From Mayfieldus sp038040285 (GTDB lineage Bacteria; Actinomycetota; Thermoleophilia; Solirubrobacterales; 70-9), in assembly GCA_038040285.1 (NCBI GenBank), contig JBBPIN010000023.1:1-42141 (forward strand): a stretch of DNA of 42,141 nt. Reading direction: 5' to 3'. Positions 6,428 to 13,625 of this stretch are shown one piece after another; within the stretch, counting starts at the first letter, position 1; every line of letters starts with the position of its first letter. The translations under genes were made by a program, and so were the position numbers. The notes beneath the pieces are model-generated. The model ran no database searches and was not told where the DNA came from. It worked only from the letters and a program-made list of their open reading frames with translations.

Positions 6428-7321
6428 GTGGCTACGACAGGGAGAATGCCCGCCGTGATCGTCGGACTCGCCCTCGCCCTGGCCAGCGCGCTCGCGACGA
6501 ACGTCGCCTTCCTGTTCAAGCACCGCGGCGCGGTCTTGGCGCCACCCGTACGCGTTCGGCACCCGCTGCGAAGCGCCGCCGGCCTCTTCCGCTCCAGGTG
6601 GTTCACGCTGGGCTGGATGGTGGCGGTTGGCGCCTGGGGCCTTCACGTGGGGGCGCTCGCACTCGCGCCGCTGTCGATCGTGCAGGCCGTTCTGTCGGGC
6701 GGGCTGGTCTTCCTCGCCGTGATCGCCGAACGCTTCTTCGGCTTTCACCTCGGACGCAGGCAATGGGTTGGCCTGCTTATTACGGCGGTCGGGCTTGCTG
6801 TCATCGGTCTCACCTCAGGTCGGCAGGCCGGCGACGCTCCGGGCTACGCGCTGGCCGCATTGATCGTCGTGGAATGCGCGATCCTTGGCCTCGCCACCGG
6901 TCTCGCCATGGTCTCCCACCGCCTCGGCCTCTCGGCCGCTGGGCAGGGCATGCTCCTCGGCGCAGCCGCCGGCGCACTGTTCGGCGTCTCCGACATCGCG
7001 ATCAAGTACTTGACCGATGCTGTTCAAGCTGGGGTACTGGAACTCATCAGCCCGTGGACATTTGCGGCGCTGGCCGCTTCGGTGGTCGCCTTCTATGCCT
7101 CCGCCCGAGGCTTGCAGCTCGGCCCGGGCGTCGAAGTCATCGCGCTCACCTCGGTCGCGGCCAACCTCACGGCGATCGTTGGCGGCATCCTGGTCTTTCG
7201 TGATCCGATCGGCACGGGGCCGGTGGCGATCACCGGGCGCATGCTCGCCTTTTGCCTGGTCATCGCTGGCGCCGCGCTGATGCCCGGGCCCATGCGAGCG
7301 ACGCGTGCAGCGTCGCCTTAG
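6428..7321 (+). CDS. DMT-superfamily (EamA/NIPA-like) membrane transporter
   Basis: The 297-residue protein is almost wholly hydrophobic, with nine or ten predicted membrane helices in two similar halves. Both halves end in the small-residue-rich motif typical of drug/metabolite transporters (LVFLAVIAERFFG and GGILVFRDPIGTG). The substrate cannot be read from sequence; candidates are metabolites, drugs or Mg2+. The GTG at 6428 follows a GAGG sequence by about nine bases; an ATG at 6446 is an alternative with poor spacing. Its stop overlaps the stop of the convergent regulator gene by four bases. Confidence 0.7.
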   Translation: MATTGRMPAVIVGLALALASALATNVAFLFKHRGAVLAPPVRVRHPLRSAAGLFRSRWFTLGWMVAVGAWGLHVGALALAPLSIVQAVLSGGLVFLAVIAERFFGFHLGRRQWVGLLITAVGLAVIGLTSGRQAGDAPGYALAALIVVECAILGLATGLAMVSHRLGLSAAGQGMLLGAAAGALFGVSDIAIKYLTDAVQAGVLELISPWTFAALAASVVAFYASARGLQLGPGVEVIALTSVAANLTAIVGGILVFRDPIGTGPVAITGRMLAFCLVIAGAALMPGPMRATRAASP

Positions 7322-7704
7322 GAGACCACTGCTCGTACTGCCGTGCCGCTCTTGGCCTGCCCGCCATTCCTTCCTGGCCGTTCCGGTCTTAGCAGCACCT
7401 TGAGCAGATCGCCGACTTCCCGATCATGGACGAGCGGATGCCGTAGGGGAAGCTCAGGCTTGACCGTGTAGCGGTTCCGGCGGCCATGTCGCTCGCGCAG
7501 CACATAGCCCTCGTCGACCAGCTCGGTGAGGATTTTGTGGGCACCCCGCTCTGTAATGCCGACGGCAGAGGCGATGTCGCGCAGGCGGATCCCGGAGTCG
7601 TTAGCGACGCAGAGCAGGACGTGGGCGTGGTTGGTCAGGAAGTCCCACCTGCTTGCCACGGCTTCTGATGATGCTTCGCTTTGGTTTCCAGAATTCTTGT
7701 TCAT
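7318..7704 (-). CDS. Winged-helix transcriptional regulator
   Basis: This 128-residue protein has a winged helix-turn-helix at about residues 19-85. The sequence FLTNHAHVLLCVAND leads into the HTH (LRDIASAVGITERGAHKILTEL) and a basic wing (RERHGRRNRYTV), followed by a helix that may dimerise. It is MarR/ArsR-like in size. Its ATG at 7704 lies inside the palindrome shared with 5434-5470. Upstream on the minus strand there is no Shine-Dalgarno, but a TAACAT -10-like element sits six bases away, suggesting a leaderless mRNA. Autoregulation and control of the 5547 operon are inferred. Confidence 0.75.
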   Translation of the reverse strand: MNKNSGNQSEASSEAVASRWDFLTNHAHVLLCVANDSGIRLRDIASAVGITERGAHKILTELVDEGYVLRERHGRRNRYTVKPELPLRHPLVHDREVGDLLKVLLRPERPGRNGGQAKSGTAVRAVVS

Positions 7705-7720
7705 GAAACCATGTTACACT
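7684..7720 (+). promoter_or_regulatory. Operator-promoter B (twin of 5434-5470)
   Basis: GGTTTC (7683-7688) and GAAACC (7705-7710) form perfect outer arms around GAAT and GTTC blocks. TACACT at 7715-7720 is the plus-strand -10 candidate, serving the microprotein gene at 7768. On the opposite strand TAACAT (7716 to 7711) can serve the regulator gene. The two -10 elements overlap, so the divergent promoters may compete. Confidence 0.65.
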
Positions 7721-7767
7721 GTTTCCGTTGGACCGCAACTGACGGAGTCCCGAAAGGAGGGGCACCA

Positions 7768-7893
7768 ATGCCTGAATCATTGCCTCTCCCCGCCGCGTCG
7801 CCGATTCCGGCGGCGTCGCCGATTCCGTCGGCCTCGCCGATCCCCGGCCCCTCTCCGGTCCCGCTGGCATCGCACTCGACGCCTGCGCGATGA
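7768..7893 (+). CDS. Proline-rich microprotein (SPIP repeats)
   Basis: A 41-residue frame starts seven bases after a strong AAAGGAGG Shine-Dalgarno and about 48 bp after the -10 of operator B. The product consists largely of an SPIPxx hexapeptide repeat (18-bp period in DNA), between an acidic start (MPESLP) and a short basic end (HSTPAR). It has no membrane segment. The strong ribosome binding site and promoter argue that it is translated. The function is unknown; it could be a small regulatory peptide or just the remnant of a longer gene cut by the scar 40 bp downstream. Confidence 0.55.
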   Translation: MPESLPLPAASPIPAASPIPSASPIPGPSPVPLASHSTPAR

Positions 7894-7932
7894 ACGGAGG
7901 TCTATCTCTCCGGGAGTCTCTAAGCCCAGGTA

Positions 7933-7986
7933 CGCTTGGCCGGCCTCCCAAGGAGTAGGCCCCAGGCGCGAATTCTGGTCGGGGCG
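7933..7986 (+). pseudogene. tRNA-Arg 3' half, scar 3 (degraded)
   Basis: This aligns over 54 bp with 4612-4665 with five mismatches. Changes hit functional positions: the loop is CTCCCAA rather than CTCCTAA, the T loop is CGCGAAT rather than TTCGAAT, and one T-stem base differs. It is thus older or under no selection. It marks the right edge of cassette B, and the acyl-CoA dehydrogenase start codon lies six bases further on. Confidence 0.7.
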
Positions 7987-7992
7987 CTGCGC

Positions 7993-9195
7993 ATGAGTTC
8001 ACCCGAACAGCAAACAGCGGCATCCACCGAGCCTGCGCCACGGTCGCAGGATGGCGACGAGCCCGCACTGCTGTTCTCGCAGGGAGTCATCGGGCCCCAC
8101 CTCGACGCGTATCGGGCACGGGTCGCGGGCCTGCTCACCGAGTCTGTGCTTCCGCTGCTGGAGGCTGCGGAGGCGGATCGGCGCTTCCCACGGGAGGCGG
8201 CCGAGGCGGTCGCATCCGCGGGGCTGTTTCGCGAGCGATGGAGCGGCCCGCACGGCGACACCGGCAGGGCGCTGATCTTCTCCGAGGAGCTCGGCCGAGC
8301 CGCGCTCGGCGGGATCGGTGTCGGGCTGATCGTCCAATCGGAGTCCGTGGTGCCGGTCCTGCGGCGGTTCGGCCGCAGCCCCGAAACGGACCGGTGGATG
8401 GGCGGTCCTCGACGGCAAGGCGGTCGGTTCGGTGGCGGCGTCGGAGCCGCAGGGCGGCTCCGACCTTTCCGCGGTCCAGACGACCGCCAGCCGCGAGGGA
8501 GATGGCTGGCGGATCCGGGGCAGGAAGTGGTTCTCCGGCCCCGCCGGCGCGGCCGACATCGTGCTCGTTCTCTGCAGGCTCGACGAGGAGCCGGCGATGT
8601 TCGGGCCGAAGATCGGGATCGCCGTGGTCGAGAAGCGGCACATCGAAGTCCGCCATCTCGAGACCTCGGGTTGCAGGAGCCTGGAGACCTGCCGGCTGAC
8701 GATCGACGGTCAGATTCCAGACGCACTACTTCTGGTCCAGGAAGGCCTGGGGCTGCACGCCCTCAACTGGGGCCTGACCTACGAGCGGCTCGCCGGGGCC
8801 GCGCAGGCGCTGGGCGGCGCCGAGACGGCGATCCGCCTTGCGACGACCCATCTACACCGGCGCCACCAGTTCGGCGTGCCCCTCTACCAGCACCAGGCGC
8901 TGCGAATGCGGCTCTCGTCGCTGGCCGCGGAGGTGATGCTCGCCCGCAACGGGCTCTACGTGCTGGCGAGCAAGGTGCAGCCGGACCAGCAGTTCATGCG
9001 CCAGGCGGCGGGAGCGAAGGCGACTGCAGCGGTGCTCGCCGAGCACGTGGTCAGCGAGTGCGCGCACCTCTTCGGCGGGCCGGGGTTCCTCGAAGACGAG
9101 ACGCCGTGTGGGAGCTGTACGCCCATAGCCTCGAGGTCGACGACGAGCTCTACGATCGCTGGATCTCGATCGAGCCGCCGCCGGACTCCGACTAG
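7993..9195 (+). pseudogene. Acyl-CoA dehydrogenase with two frameshifts
   Basis: The N-terminal alpha domain reads in one frame to about 8404 (ALIFSEELGRAALGGIGVGL). The beta and C-terminal alpha domains continue in the next frame (VAASEPQGGSDLSAVQTTASRE is spread over the FAD-binding strand, later HRRHQFGVPLYQHQAL and the GGPGFLEDE segment). The frame returns near 9103 to finish with YAHSLEVDDELYDRW. One extra base at about 8404 and one missing G at about 9103 account for both breaks. The family oxidises acyl-CoA thioesters with FAD. The start codon lies only six bases after scar 3, with no clear ribosome binding site, so the promoter was probably displaced. The frameshifts may be sequencing errors. 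Confidence 0.75.
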
Positions 9196-9764
9196 CCCTC
9201 GCGGTCGGGGCGCTCTGGGTACAGCTCGTCGATCGAGACAAGCGCGCGGTAGGGGGCCTCGGCCGCCTCCGCGATCGCGTCGCCTCCTCCCGCCAGGCGG
9301 TCGACGACACACAGCGCACCCACAATCTCCAGCCCCTCCTCCCGCATGCGCTCGATCGCACGCACGGTCGAGCCTCCCGTGGTCACGGTGTCCTCGACGA
9401 CGAGGCAGCGCGCAGCGCGCTCGACCGGGCCCTCGACCCAGCGCTGCAGGCCATGTTCCTTTCGTTCGCCCCGTACGAAGAAGCCAACCAAGCCGCCGCC
9501 GGCCGGCGTTGCGATCGCCGCGCAGGCGAGGGGGATCGCCGCCGTCGCCGGACCACCGACCGCCTCGGCCCCAACCTCCTCAGCGGCGGCGGCGATCAGC
9601 TCGCCGGCCGCCCGGAAGGCGGGGGGACGCAGCAGGGCGCGCCGCGCGTCCACGTAGTAACTCGCCGTCTGGCCGCTGGACAGGGTCACCTCGCCGATCA
9701 CCAGCGCGTGCTCGCGAAGCTCCGCGAGCAGGGTGTCCCGGGCAGGTTGGAGCTCGGCGCTCAC
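9192..9764 (-). CDS. pyrE: Orotate phosphoribosyltransferase
   Basis: This enzyme makes OMP from orotate and PRPP in pyrimidine synthesis. The 190-residue protein has the expected length, the substrate loop around SGQTASYYVDAR and the PRPP-binding motif CLVVEDTVTTGGST, with the flexible catalytic loop FVRGERKEHG before it. Its ATG overlaps the stop of the upstream SDR gene (ATGA), indicating translational coupling. Its own stop overlaps by three bases the stop of the convergent acyl-CoA dehydrogenase. Confidence 0.93.
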   Translation of the reverse strand: MSAELQPARDTLLAELREHALVIGEVTLSSGQTASYYVDARRALLRPPAFRAAGELIAAAAEEVGAEAVGGPATAAIPLACAAIATPAGGGLVGFFVRGERKEHGLQRWVEGPVERAARCLVVEDTVTTGGSTVRAIERMREEGLEIVGALCVVDRLAGGGDAIAEAAEAPYRALVSIDELYPERPDREG

Positions 9765-10693
9765 CCGAGGGATGCGGCGAACCCCTGCCGCCAGCTCGGA
9801 TGCGCCGGCTGCCAGCCCAGCTCGCGCTTGGCCTTCACGTTGGAAGCGCCGCGCAGCTGGGTCGCCATCGCGACCGCCGCCTTTCCGCCAATCAGACGGG
9901 CCAGGAACGTGGGCACCCGCATCGGGCGCTTGGCGCCGATCGCGTCGGCGAAGACCGGCAGCCAGTCGCTGATAGGCGCCGGGTCGTCATCGACGACGTT
10001 GTAGATGCCGGGGGCGCCGCGCTCGACCGCGGCCACGGTGGCGTCGGCTGCATCGTCGACATGGACGAAGGAGAAGACGCCGGTCCCCTTGCCGACCTGC
10101 GGAAAGCGGCGCGCCCGCACCTGCTCGGCAATGCTGCCGTCGCGGTCGAAGTAGGTGCCGGGCCCGTAGAACTGGCCGTAGCGCAGGACGAGGCCGTCCA
10201 TTGCTTCTGCGTCGAGCGCCTCCCGCTCGCTGGTCAGCGTCGCCTCGAGGCCGGAGGCGAAGCGGCCGGGCGCGTCGACGAAGGTCCGCGCCTCCTCGTC
10301 CTTGACCCAATCGCCCTGGGGCTCGTAGACGAAGGCGATGCTCTGGGTGATGTAGCGCTGGGCCCCCACCTTGCGGCCGGCGGAGATCAGGTTGCGGCCG
10401 CCCTCGACCCGGAGCCGATTCGTGGGCTCGTAGTCGATCTTGCGCAGGTCGTAGTCCTTGGGCAGGCTGGTCAGCTCGGACACGATCACCTCAGATACGG
10501 CGGCTGTCACCGCGTCCTCGACCGCCGCGGGGTCGAGGGCGTCGCAGATCGCGGCCTGTGCGCCGGCGGCGCGGATCGCTTCCGCGCTGCGCTCGTTGCG
10601 CGTCGTCCCGGTCACCTCGTGTCCGGCCGCGACCAGCTTCGGGACCAGCGAGCGGCCGATCACGCCGCTGGCGCCGGCGACGAAGACCCTCAT
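9761..10693 (-). CDS. NAD(P)-dependent epimerase/dehydratase (extended SDR)
   Basis: The 310-residue protein has an N-terminal Rossmann motif (FVAGASGVIGRSLV, GxxGxxG). In the catalytic region the usual YxxxK is not obvious; the sequence around QSIAFVYEPQGDWVKDE may represent it. A C-terminal substrate domain includes RYGQFYGPGTYF and the hinge FSFVHVDDAADA. It is of the type that acts on sugar nucleotides or related metabolites; the substrate is unknown. It is translationally coupled by ATGA overlaps to the four-TM gene upstream and pyrE downstream. Confidence 0.8.
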   Translation of the reverse strand: MRVFVAGASGVIGRSLVPKLVAAGHEVTGTTRNERSAEAIRAAGAQAAICDALDPAAVEDAVTAAVSEVIVSELTSLPKDYDLRKIDYEPTNRLRVEGGRNLISAGRKVGAQRYITQSIAFVYEPQGDWVKDEEARTFVDAPGRFASGLEATLTSEREALDAEAMDGLVLRYGQFYGPGTYFDRDGSIAEQVRARRFPQVGKGTGVFSFVHVDDAADATVAAVERGAPGIYNVVDDDPAPISDWLPVFADAIGAKRPMRVPTFLARLIGGKAAVAMATQLRGASNVKAKRELGWQPAHPSWRQGFAASLG

Positions 10694-11091
10694 CCGCCGC
10701 TCCGCGACTCGCCGCCAAGCCTCGCCGAGACGCGCGCCAGGTAGGCGAGCAGCAGGCCACCGAACGCGATCGCGATCGTGTCACCCCAGCCGCGCGCCTC
10801 CGACCGAGCCTCGCCGGTGTCGAAGACGTGGTTGAGCCCGTGCAGTCCGTAGTAGATGGCGCCGAGGGCGAGCACCGGTACCCGCCAGGAGGGAACGCGA
10901 ATCGCGATCAGCAGCGCTATGCCGTAGGCCAGGACGAATGCCCCGACATCGCCGACGTAGTGGCTGTTCTCGACCCCGTAGGTGCCGATCTGGTCGAAGA
11001 AGGTGTCGGGAGCGATCAGCGCCAGCGCTCCCGTCGCGGCGTTGATGACGCCGATCACCGCCAGGACCACCTGCAGGCTGCGCTCGCTCAT
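10690..11091 (-). CDS. Four-TM membrane protein, unknown function
   Basis: The 133-residue product has four hydrophobic helices (about residues 7-27, 46-66, 70-90 and 105-122) with short loops, similar in outline to DoxX/DUF4345-like proteins, although I cannot assign the family firmly. The sequence GLHGLNHVFDTGEA between helices three and four carries conserved-looking histidines. It overlaps the SDR gene by an ATGA and so is part of the pyrE transcription unit. Confidence 0.6.
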   Translation of the reverse strand: MSERSLQVVLAVIGVINAATGALALIAPDTFFDQIGTYGVENSHYVGDVGAFVLAYGIALLIAIRVPSWRVPVLALGAIYYGLHGLNHVFDTGEARSEARGWGDTIAIAFGGLLLAYLARVSARLGGESRSGG

Positions 11092-11110
11092 GCGAGGCGG
11101 AGCCTACGAC

Positions 11111-12067
11111 CTAGTAGACGTAGATGTCCTCGCCGAGGAAGACCGAGTTGTAGATCTGGTGCGCGTCGGGGATCGGCACCCGCACGCAACCGTGACTCGC
11201 GGGGTAGGTCGCCGGGACCGACGGATAGCCGTGCACGGCGTAGCCGCCGTGGAAGTAGGTCGAATCGACCATCCCGTGCGAGTTGGTGCCCGGCTGGCGC
11301 AGGTAGAACTGGAAATGTCCGCGCACGGTCGGCGTCGAGGCCTTGCCGGTCGAGACGCCGTAGGTCTGAAGCGGCTTGTCGCCGTCGGCGAGCACCAGCA
11401 CCTGGCGTTCGATCGAGACCTCGGCGTGCTTGCCGGCGTTCGGGTACTTGAGGTGGTACGCCCCGCGCCCCGAGAAGACCCGCTTGACGATCCCCTTGCC
11501 GGCGTGGGTGTTGTGGTCCTTGCCGTTCACCTTGCGGTAGGCGAGCACCGCGCGGGCGTCCTTGTCGTTCATGCACGAGCCCCCGCTCGGAACGTAACCC
11601 ATGCGGCGCAGGTTCTTCTTGAAGGCGCGCACGACGCGCCCGCACTTCCCCTGACCAAGGTTGGGGTAGCTGACGCCGAACTTCTTGCGCGCGCTGGCCG
11701 CCCCCTGCTGACCGGCGCTCGCCTCGTGCACGGCCTGCACCGCGAAGCGCCCATCGCGGCGCACCCGGAATTTGGTCTGGAAGGTCCCCGAGTCGCCGGG
11801 CCCGTTGTGGACGTCGACGGTCTCGCTACCGGCCTGATGTCCGTTGCGGAAGAAGAGCAGGTCGACCTGCTGGCCGGTCACGAAGGGCGACACGGTGCCG
11901 GTCACCGGGACGCTGCTGAGGATCGTCGCCTTGCCGCCCTTCAAATGTCCGATCTCGAGGCTTACGTTGGCGGGCGCCGGCGCGGCGCTTGCGGCAGCCG
12001 GCGCGGCCAGGGCAGCGACGAGCAGCGCAAGGAGAAGTGGCGTGCGGCGACTCACGAGGGGCAGCAT
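11111..12067 (-). CDS. Secreted L,D-transpeptidase (YkuD domain)
   Basis: This 318-residue protein has a signal peptide (hydrophobic LLLALLVAALAAPAAASA). An extracellular beta-rich region follows, then a peptidoglycan-binding-like helical segment around KCGRVVRAFKKNLRRMGY. The C-terminal YkuD catalytic domain carries the signature HGYPSVPATYPASHGCVR, with catalytic Cys at about 294 and His at about 292. Such enzymes make 3-3 peptidoglycan cross-links or attach proteins to peptidoglycan outside the membrane. The gene lies between the ABC transporter genes and the pyrE operon on the same strand, with a gap of 19 bases to the next gene. Confidence 0.9.
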   Translation of the reverse strand: MLPLVSRRTPLLLALLVAALAAPAAASAAPAPANVSLEIGHLKGGKATILSSVPVTGTVSPFVTGQQVDLLFFRNGHQAGSETVDVHNGPGDSGTFQTKFRVRRDGRFAVQAVHEASAGQQGAASARKKFGVSYPNLGQGKCGRVVRAFKKNLRRMGYVPSGGSCMNDKDARAVLAYRKVNGKDHNTHAGKGIVKRVFSGRGAYHLKYPNAGKHAEVSIERQVLVLADGDKPLQTYGVSTGKASTPTVRGHFQFYLRQPGTNSHGMVDSTYFHGGYAVHGYPSVPATYPASHGCVRVPIPDAHQIYNSVFLGEDIYVY

Positions 12068-12091
12068 TTTGCCTGATCGGTCGGCGGCGCG

Positions 12092-12892
12092 CTAGGCGAC
12101 GAGGCGGCGGCGAACCGCGCGCACGGGAATCGCGAACAGGGCGACGCTGATCGCGAGCAGAATGCCGAGGTGCACCAGCACGATCGGCCCCGGTCCTTCA
12201 GCCAGCCCCCGCGTCACCTGAACCAGGTGGTAGAGGGGGGTGAACCAGGCGACCACCTCGACCCAGCCCGGCAGCCGGTTGAAGGGAAAGAAGATGCCCG
12301 AGAACAGGAACATCGGCGTGATCCCAAGCGTGAAGTAGTAGCTGTAGAGGTCGATGCGGGGGATCAGCGCGGTGAAGGTGTAGGCGATGGTCGAGAAGGC
12401 GAGCCCGCCGATGATCACCAGCGGCGGGATTGCGATCGCCCACCAGGAGTGGATCAGCCCGAAGGCGGTGACGACGATCAGAAATACGGTCGAGTAGATC
12501 ATCGCCCGGATCGCGCTCCAGACGAGGTCGCCGGCGACCAGGTCCTGAGCTTCGACCGGGGTCGAGAGCACAGCGTCGTAGAGGTGGTACTCGTGCATGC
12601 GGATATAGACGTTGTAGGTGCACTCGAACGAGGCCGCCCACATCGCCGAGGAGGCGATCAGGCCGGGGGCGATGAAGTCGCGGTAGGGAACGCCGTTGAT
12701 GGAGGCGATGTAGGTGCCGAGCCCGTAGCCCATCGCCACCAGGTAGAAGAGTGGGTCGATGAACTGGGGCGCCAGCGAGCCCTTCCAGAGCTTCGAGAAG
12801 ACGCGGGCGTTTCGGCCCGCGACGCTGGCTGCATAGCGGGGTGAGGGGATGATCTGGGAACGCGACAGCGAACGGGGAGAGTCAGTCTTCAC
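12092..12892 (-). CDS. ABC-2 type transporter permease
   Basis: The 266-residue protein has about six membrane helices and the ABC-2 permease layout: a cytoplasmic N terminus, then FYLVAMGYGLGTYI, and FLFSGIFFPFNRLPGWVEVVAWFTPLYH near the C terminus, a classic ABC-2 motif. The GTG start overlaps the end of the ATPase gene by 11 bases, so the two are translated together. It resembles the membrane subunit of drug or lipid exporters (DrrB/NodJ type). The substrate is unknown. Confidence 0.9.
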   Translation of the reverse strand: MKTDSPRSLSRSQIIPSPRYAASVAGRNARVFSKLWKGSLAPQFIDPLFYLVAMGYGLGTYIASINGVPYRDFIAPGLIASSAMWAASFECTYNVYIRMHEYHLYDAVLSTPVEAQDLVAGDLVWSAIRAMIYSTVFLIVVTAFGLIHSWWAIAIPPLVIIGGLAFSTIAYTFTALIPRIDLYSYYFTLGITPMFLFSGIFFPFNRLPGWVEVVAWFTPLYHLVQVTRGLAEGPGPIVLVHLGILLAISVALFAIPVRAVRRRLVA

Positions 12893-13625
12893 GCAGATGC
12901 CTCCCGGTGAGATCGAGGAAGACCTCTTCCAGGTTCTCAGCCTGATGCTTGCGTATCAGCTCCACCGGCTCACCCTCGGCGACGATCCTGCCCAGGTCCA
13001 TGATCACCAGGCGATCGCAGAGCCGCGCCGCCTCCTCCATGTAATGGGTGGTCAGCAGAAGGCTGACACCGCGGTCCTTGAGCTCCTCCATCGCCCGCCA
13101 GACCGCAAGCCGTGCCTGCGGGTCGAGCCCCGTGGTCGGCTCGTCGAGCACCACGATGTCGGGCTCGTTGATGAGCGCCCGAGCGACCAGCAAGCGGCGC
13201 TTCATCCCGCCCGAGAGGGTCTCGATGCGGTCCCCGGCCCGTTCGGTTAGCTGTGTGAACTCGAGCAGCTCTCGGGCGCGCGGCTCGACGTCGCGCCGAG
13301 GGATCCCGAAGTAGGAGGCCTGCACGAGCAGGTTCTCGAGCACGGTGAACTCGCCGTCGAGGTTGGTCTCCTGGGGCACGACGCCGAGGTGCGCCTTGAC
13401 CCGCCGCGGCTCGGCGACGACGTCGATTCCAAGCACCCGCAGCTCGCCGCCCCCCACCTCGGCCAGCCCGTAGACCATCTTCATCGTCGTCGTCTTGCCG
13501 GCCCCGTTGGGGCCGAGGAAGCCGAAGCAGGTGCCGGGATCGACCGCGAAGTCGATCCCGTCCACCGCGACGCGCCCGTCGTAGCTCTTGCGCAGGTCGC
13601 GGGCCAGGACCGCGGGCTCGCTCAC
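12882..13625 (-). CDS. ABC transporter ATP-binding protein (DrrA-like)
   Basis: The 247-residue ATPase has Walker A GPNGAGKTTT, the Q loop around GVVPQETNLD, the signature LSGGMKRRL, Walker B DIVVLDEPTTGLD and the H loop LLTTHYMEEA. The length and lack of a fused permease match exporters of the DrrA type. It pairs with the permease encoded immediately downstream. Its ATG overlaps the stop of the RDD-CPBP gene by four bases. Confidence 0.93.
   Translation of the reverse strand: MSEPAVLARDLRKSYDGRVAVDGIDFAVDPGTCFGFLGPNGAGKTTTMKMVYGLAEVGGGELRVLGIDVVAEPRRVKAHLGVVPQETNLDGEFTVLENLLVQASYFGIPRRDVEPRARELLEFTQLTERAGDRIETLSGGMKRRLLVARALINEPDIVVLDEPTTGLDPQARLAVWRAMEELKDRGVSLLLTTHYMEEAARLCDRLVIMDLGRIVAEGEPVELIRKHQAENLEEVFLDLTGRHLRED

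Noticed and set aside
8432..10744. Continuous plus-strand frame of 770 codons
   Set aside because: Its first part is the acyl-CoA dehydrogenase, but beyond about 9105 it runs antisense to pyrE and the SDR gene with no domain content.
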